A DNA stretch of 64,000 nucleotides from Streptomyces sp. SCUT-3 (GTDB taxonomy: Bacteria; Actinomycetota; Actinomycetes; Streptomycetales; Streptomycetaceae): positions 1,186,501-1,250,500 of the forward strand of contig NZ_CP046907.1 in the NCBI RefSeq assembly GCF_014083985.1, read 5' to 3'. Shown piece after piece: positions 60,431 through 64,000 of the stretch. Below the pieces are notes generated by a model. The model had not been told where the DNA came from. It worked only from the letters and a program-made list of their open reading frames with translations, and did not search any database. Made by a program: the position numbers and the translations under genes. The stretch's first letter is position 1, and each line of letters starts with the position of its first letter.

Positions 60431-60597
60431 CGCGCGTCCGCCCCGGAGACGGAGACCGGAGGTTCGCTCCCGGGCACCCTTTCTTAGCGATTTCGGGTGA
60501 TCAGTGGTGATCAGGCATCAGATGCCCTTCCTGTCCTGCCGATACGGGGATGGCGGCCGGCTCGTGGCCGCCCACGTCCCCTCACAAGGAGATGGGA

Positions 60598-61326
60598 ATG
60601 CACCTGCGCAGAAGACTCGCAGTGCTCGTCGCGGGAGCACTGTTCGCCCTGGGCGGCAGCGGAACGGGCGCCGTCGCCCACGCCCCCTCGGCGCACACCG
60701 CCCCCGCCGACGGCACGGTCGCCTCCGACTGCCCCAAGGAGGACCGGGCCGCCCCCGCGACCATGCCCCTGGACCGTCCCCCGGGCGACCGGGACGACTT
60801 CTACCGGGGCATCTGGCAGCTCGGCCCCGACGAGCTGCCCCGCCGGGGGCCGATCGGCGAGATGCTGCGCGGCTACGACCGCACGGGCGGCATGAGCATC
60901 TCCGCCTTCATGCGGTGCTACTGGAACTCCGACGCGAAGAACTGGTGGTACCCGAAGGCGGAAGGGTTCCTGCTGGACGACGACGACCGCCCGATCAAGG
61001 GCAAGGTGACCCTGAGGCGCGGGCAGTACGTCGACCTCTTCGGCACCGGTGAGGGAAGGTTCCTGGCCCCCGCCGGAACGCCGTACAGGCTCCGGGCCAT
61101 CCCGCCCGGCAACCTCAACACCTACGACAAGGACTACCCCTACAGCTACCGCCTCTACAGGGTGGGCAAGTCGTTCCCCGTGGACGCCGGCCCCGTCGCC
61201 GCCTGGTTCGGGCAGCCCGGCGGCGGCCTGCAGTACGTGGTGAACGCCCAGTACTTCCCGCCCACCCCCGACCGCATCAACATCCCGTGGCTGCTGAAGC
61301 GCGGCTACCTGGAGCGCGTGAACTGA
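60598..61326 (+). CDS. Secreted TNT-domain protein (NAD+ glycohydrolase toxin candidate)
   Basis: This 242-residue exported protein has a signal peptide (residues 1-28, LRRRLAVLVAGALFALGGSG) and, from about 115 to 235, a domain that matches the tuberculosis necrotizing toxin fold: NWWYPKAEGF, VTLRRGQYVDLFGTGEGRFL, APAGTPYRLRAIPPGNLN, SFPVDAGPVAAWFGQPGGG and the conserved Gln-Tyr right after it (Gln212). Members of this family hydrolyse NAD+ in the target cell. ATG 60598 fits AAGGAG at 60586-60591; the ATG at 60592 touches that box. No CpnT-like channel domain, PAAR, VgrG or WXG part is fused, so export is by Sec. The next gene looks like its immunity factor. Confidence 0.82.
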   Translation: MHLRRRLAVLVAGALFALGGSGTGAVAHAPSAHTAPADGTVASDCPKEDRAAPATMPLDRPPGDRDDFYRGIWQLGPDELPRRGPIGEMLRGYDRTGGMSISAFMRCYWNSDAKNWWYPKAEGFLLDDDDRPIKGKVTLRRGQYVDLFGTGEGRFLAPAGTPYRLRAIPPGNLNTYDKDYPYSYRLYRVGKSFPVDAGPVAAWFGQPGGGLQYVVNAQYFPPTPDRINIPWLLKRGYLERVN

Positions 61327-61379
61327 CCCGGCGGACCGCAGGCGGCGGGCCCCGGCCCGCCGACCGGAAGGAAGGGACG

Positions 61380-61751
61380 ATGAACCGGAACGAGTTGGCG
61401 CGGGCGCTGCGGCAGGCCGGCGTCGCGGACGTGCTGTACGAGATCCCCGGTGTCCACGAGCCCCGGACGCGGTCGGACGTCCACTACTTCCTGCGCCGGG
61501 AGCCCGGCTCCTGGGTGGTGGGGGTCAGCGAGCGCGCGGAGGAGGACTTCGCGCGCCGCTTCCCCACCGAGGACGAGGCCTGCCGGTACCTGTTCGGCCT
61601 CCTCGACCCCAGCACCCGTCCGCCCCGTCCGCCCGACGCGGCCGAGCGCGTCGCGGAGGTGCTGGGGCACAGCCAGGAGATCCAGAGGGAGGCGTGGGAG
61701 CAGTTCGGGCGCGCCCGCCGGGAACGGGAGCGCCCACCGGGCGAGGGGTGA
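61380..61751 (+). CDS. Putative immunity protein for the TNT-domain toxin
   Basis: This 123-residue cytoplasmic protein lies 53 bases after the toxin gene in the same direction. It begins MNRNELARALRQAGVADVLY, followed by EIPGVHEPRTRSDVHYFLR, SWVVGVSERAEEDFARRFP and TEDEACRYLFGLL; this is the pattern I know from immunity factors (IFT) encoded beside TNT toxins. The C-terminal helix is highly charged (GRARRERERPP). AAGGAAGGG precedes ATG 61380. Function rests on the pairing and on remembered similarity; it has no membrane segment. Confidence 0.78.
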   Translation: MNRNELARALRQAGVADVLYEIPGVHEPRTRSDVHYFLRREPGSWVVGVSERAEEDFARRFPTEDEACRYLFGLLDPSTRPPRPPDAAERVAEVLGHSQEIQREAWEQFGRARRERERPPGEG

Positions 61752-61792
61752 CGGGCGGCGGCCGGTGCCGCCGCCCCCTCCCCTCGCACGCC

Positions 61793-61821
61793 GGCCCGGG
61801 CGGGTCCCACCCGCCCGGGCC
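61793..61821. terminator. 13-bp hairpin with T-tail after the toxin/immunity pair
   Basis: Arm 61793-61805 pairs perfectly with 61809-61821 around CCC and is followed by TTT on the plus strand. It separates two converging genes. Confidence 0.85.
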
Positions 61822-61874
61822 TTTCCGCGCCCGGAGCCCGGAGAGACCCTCCGGCCCCCGGGGCCGCCGCGGTG

Positions 61875-63578
61875 TCAGGCCGGTGCGCGCCAGATCCGGT
61901 CCAGCACGGCCTCCGGCAGGCCGCTGCGCGCCACCGCCTCCGCCCGCACGGACTCCGCGGTCGCGCCCTCGGCGGCCACGCAGCGGTCGGGCCGCACCAG
62001 CAGCACCCGCCCCGTCCCGGCCGGCAGCCGCAGGCGCTCGGCGAGCGCGTCGTCGGGCAGGAGGACCACCCGCACGCCCGCCCACCGCGGCGCGGCCGGG
62101 TCGGGCGGCGCCTCGCCCGGGCGCCCCCGCACGACCCAGGTGAAGCCCAGGGGGTCGAGGAGCCGGTGGAGTCTTCCGCCGCCGCGCAGCAGCGGGTCGG
62201 GCATGCGGCGGCCCGCCGCGCCGGAGGACCCGGCCAGTACGGCCGGCGGGTTGTCGGGGTAGGCGGTCTCGAGCATCCCGACGTCGCGCCCGAGCCTCGC
62301 CCGCACGGCGGGCAGCGCCAGGAGCACCGGCGCGACGGCGCCGAGCAGCCCGCGGACGGCGGCGCCCCGCGCGGTGAGCACCGCGGTGGCGCGGGTGGTG
62401 CCCCGCACCATCGCGCGGGCCACCGCCCGCCGCTCCGTCCCGTAGCCGTCGAGGAGCAGGTCGGCGGCCCGCGCGCTGCCCGCCCGCCGGGCGGCCGCGA
62501 TCCTCCAGAGCAGGTCGTGCGCGTCCTGCACGCCGGTGTTGAGCCCCTGCCCGCCCACCGGGCTGTGGACGTGGGCGGCGTCGCCGGCGAGGAGGACCGG
62601 GCCTGCGCGGTAGCGGTCCGCGAGGCCGTGGGCCAGGTCGAACTGCGACGTCCAGACCACGTCGTGGCTGCCGAAATCGATACCCGCCCTCCGCCGGACC
62701 AGTTCGTCGAGGAAGGGCTCGTCGACGGTGACCGGGCGGTCCGGGGAGGCCCCGGGGAGGTGCGCGATGATCCGCCACCGGCCCGGTTCCGGCACGGGCA
62801 CGATCAGCAGCAGCCCTTCCGGTCCGAGGAAGACGTGGCCCTCGTCCTCCGGGAGCGGGGCGGTGGTGCCCACGTCGGCCAGGACGAACGTCGCCCCGGA
62901 CGCGGAGCGGTCCAGCCGCAGTCCGGCCGACTCCCGGACGCGGCTGCGGCCGCCGTCGCAGCCGACCAGCCGGCGCGGGACCACCGTCTCGGCGGCGCCG
63001 TCCGCATGCACCAGGACCGCCTCGACCGGGTGGTCCGGGCCGGCCGGGTCCGCGGGGTCGGCCCGGGCGCGGAGCGCGTCGAAGGAGACCTGCCACTCCA
63101 CCGCGCCGCCCAGCTCGCCGAGGCGCTCCTCGAGGACCCGTTCCGTGGCGTACTGGGGGACAGACAGCCAGAAGGGGTGGTCGGTGTCGCCCCACGGCAG
63201 GTCGAGCAGGTCGATGCGGGCGGGGCGGCGGGCGGGACGGCGGCACCGCCCACCACCCCGCCCGCCGCCCGCGTTGAGCGCCGCGATGCGGGTGCCCTCG
63301 GCGAGGAGGCGGTCGGCCACGCCCGTCGTGTCGAGGACCTCGAGCGTGCGGGCGTGGAGGACGAGCGCCCTGGAGAAGGCGGAGCGGCCGGGCCTGCGGT
63401 CGACGATCCGCACGGTCAGGCCGTGGCGCAGCGCCTCGCAGGCGGCGGTCAGGCCCGTCGGCCCGGCGCCGACGACCAGCACGTCGACGTCGCCGCGGTC
63501 CGCCGCGGCCTCCGCCGCCGGCGGCGGGGGCCGCGCGGCGGTCCGGCGGGGGGTTCCGTGTTCCGGTTCGGGTGCCAT
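61875..63578 (-). CDS. FAD-dependent aromatic monooxygenase
   Basis: This 567-residue class A flavin hydroxylase has the FAD loop VDVLVVGAGPTGLTAACEAL (about residue 31), the DG motif LVGCDGGRSRVRESAGL and LAGDAAHVHSPVGGQGLNTG as third motif. The C-terminal domain has the thioredoxin-like shape of polyketide hydroxylases and phenol hydroxylases. A run of Gly and Arg (about 103-121) is unusual. The gene is single, so the substrate cannot be named; it could act on an aromatic compound for catabolism or tailoring. Unlike the island enzyme mhpA, it keeps the standard DG motif. GGGGAGACGG precedes ATG 63578. Confidence 0.86.
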   Translation of the reverse strand: MAPEPEHGTPRRTAARPPPPAAEAAADRGDVDVLVVGAGPTGLTAACEALRHGLTVRIVDRRPGRSAFSRALVLHARTLEVLDTTGVADRLLAEGTRIAALNAGGGRGGGRCRRPARRPARIDLLDLPWGDTDHPFWLSVPQYATERVLEERLGELGGAVEWQVSFDALRARADPADPAGPDHPVEAVLVHADGAAETVVPRRLVGCDGGRSRVRESAGLRLDRSASGATFVLADVGTTAPLPEDEGHVFLGPEGLLLIVPVPEPGRWRIIAHLPGASPDRPVTVDEPFLDELVRRRAGIDFGSHDVVWTSQFDLAHGLADRYRAGPVLLAGDAAHVHSPVGGQGLNTGVQDAHDLLWRIAAARRAGSARAADLLLDGYGTERRAVARAMVRGTTRATAVLTARGAAVRGLLGAVAPVLLALPAVRARLGRDVGMLETAYPDNPPAVLAGSSGAAGRRMPDPLLRGGGRLHRLLDPLGFTWVVRGRPGEAPPDPAAPRWAGVRVVLLPDDALAERLRLPAGTGRVLLVRPDRCVAAEGATAESVRAEAVARSGLPEAVLDRIWRAPA

Positions 63579-63797
63579 CGGCCGTCTCCCCGGTCTCGGG
63601 ATCGCCCGGCCCCTCCGGGGGCGGGCCCCGCCGGGTCGGCCGGGCCGCGGTGCGCCGGCGGCGGGCGGCGCGGGGTGCGCCGCCGGGCCGGCCCGGGGCC
63701 GCGGCGGCCGGGCGGGTCTCCCGGCTGCTGCCCGGAACGGGCCGCCGGAATCCCCGGCCAGGCGGGGATTCCCCGCCCGGCCGGGCCCGTCACCCCG

Positions 63798-64000
63798 TCA
63801 CAGGCCCAGGGCCTCGGCGGCGGTGCGGCGCAGTTCGACCTTGCGGACCTTGCCGCTGACGGTCAGCGGGAAGCCCTCGACGACGTGGACGTACGCGGGG
63901 ACCTTGTAGTGGGCCAGCCGGCCGCGGCAGAACTCGGCGACCTCCTCGGCGGTCAGTCCGGCGTCCGGGTCGCGCAGCACGACGCAGGCGCAGACCGCTT
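63798..64000 (-). CDS. Acyl-CoA synthetase, C-terminal end only
   Basis: The last 66 codons of an AMP-forming acyl-CoA ligase run off the window edge. The C-terminal lid is clear: AEEVAEFCRGRLAHYKVPAY, VVEGFPLTVSGKVRKVELRR, with the catalytic lysine in SGKVRK. This is the FadD/medium-chain-like form, as far as the end can tell. It lies upstream of the FAD monooxygenase on the same strand with 219 bases between. Confidence 0.85.
   Translation of the reverse strand, partial: AVCACVVLRDPDAGLTAEEVAEFCRGRLAHYKVPAYVHVVEGFPLTVSGKVRKVELRRTAAEALGL

Noticed and set aside
63240..63300. Suspected frameshift in the Gly/Arg-rich part of the FAD monooxygenase
   Set aside because: The frame is continuous on both sides and family motifs before and after are in the same phase, so it is an insert and not a shift.

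Overview
The window looks like Streptomyces chromosome or a very close relative. Base composition is very GC-rich throughout. There is a cell-wall-anchored long chaplin (20705-21610), a protein known only from aerial-hypha-forming actinomycetes. Two blocks match gene orders I recall from Streptomyces: hbd-tetR-ccr-ecm-mch-mcd-psd-pssA, and iclR-small protein-nucleotidyltransferase-malate synthase. Overlapping ATGA/GTGA start-stop junctions inside operons are common. All calls come from reading the sequence and its translations; no database search was run.

Layout. 1-9 kb: ethylmalonyl-CoA pathway genes for acetyl-CoA assimilation, followed by the two phosphatidylethanolamine genes. The lyase gene (mcl) I expect between ecm and mch is absent, and a 13-codon start-stop-overlapping ORF sits in its place. 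9-24.5 kb: glycerate kinase, a BCCT transporter, a cold-shock protein, CorA, a Nudix hydrolase, an inositol-monophosphatase-family enzyme, gamma-glutamyltransferase, an S15/CocE-type secreted hydrolase, the chaplin and a secreted SGNH esterase, with many near-perfect hairpin terminators between them. 24.5-31.4 kb: a decayed three-gene remnant of a Wadjet-type (TIGR02677/02678/02680) SMC-like system with five apparent single-base deletions, no ATPase head motifs in the SMC-like protein, and no TIGR02679 nuclease gene. 31.6-35.3 kb: a TetR gene with no ATG/GTG/TTG start, xthA, an MBL-fold hydrolase and a fused pcaL.

35.3-44.8 kb: an accessory catabolic island next to an IS110-type transposase remnant. 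It holds a MhpT-like importer, MhpB, MhpC and MhpD homologues, an NTF2-fold protein, an HpcH/HpaI aldolase, MhpA, a TetR regulator and a divergent SDR. The palindrome TTCTAGAA occurs in front of the importer, the regulator and the SDR, which suggests one local TetR regulon for 3-(3-hydroxyphenyl)propionate-like substrates. 45-53 kb: a ribose/inositol-type ABC importer operon running into an ROK kinase and a small membrane protein, with a divergent sugar-isomerase-like TIM barrel, then a cytochrome P450 and KDPG aldolase. 53.3-57.1 kb: an IclR regulator through malate synthase. The dyad TTCCG-N5-C(G/A)GAA lies in front of both iclR and aceB, suggesting one operator type. Malate synthase and the ethylmalonyl-CoA genes are functionally linked because that pathway releases glyoxylate.

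57-64 kb: a SpoIIE-type phosphatase, a PNPOx-family oxidase, a secreted six-cysteine protein, a secreted TNT-type NAD+-glycohydrolase toxin candidate with its putative immunity gene, an FAD monooxygenase, and the 3' end of an acyl-CoA synthetase cut by the window edge. The strongest items for follow-up are the TNT/immunity pair, the headless Wadjet remnant, the TTCTAGAA regulon and the missing mcl.
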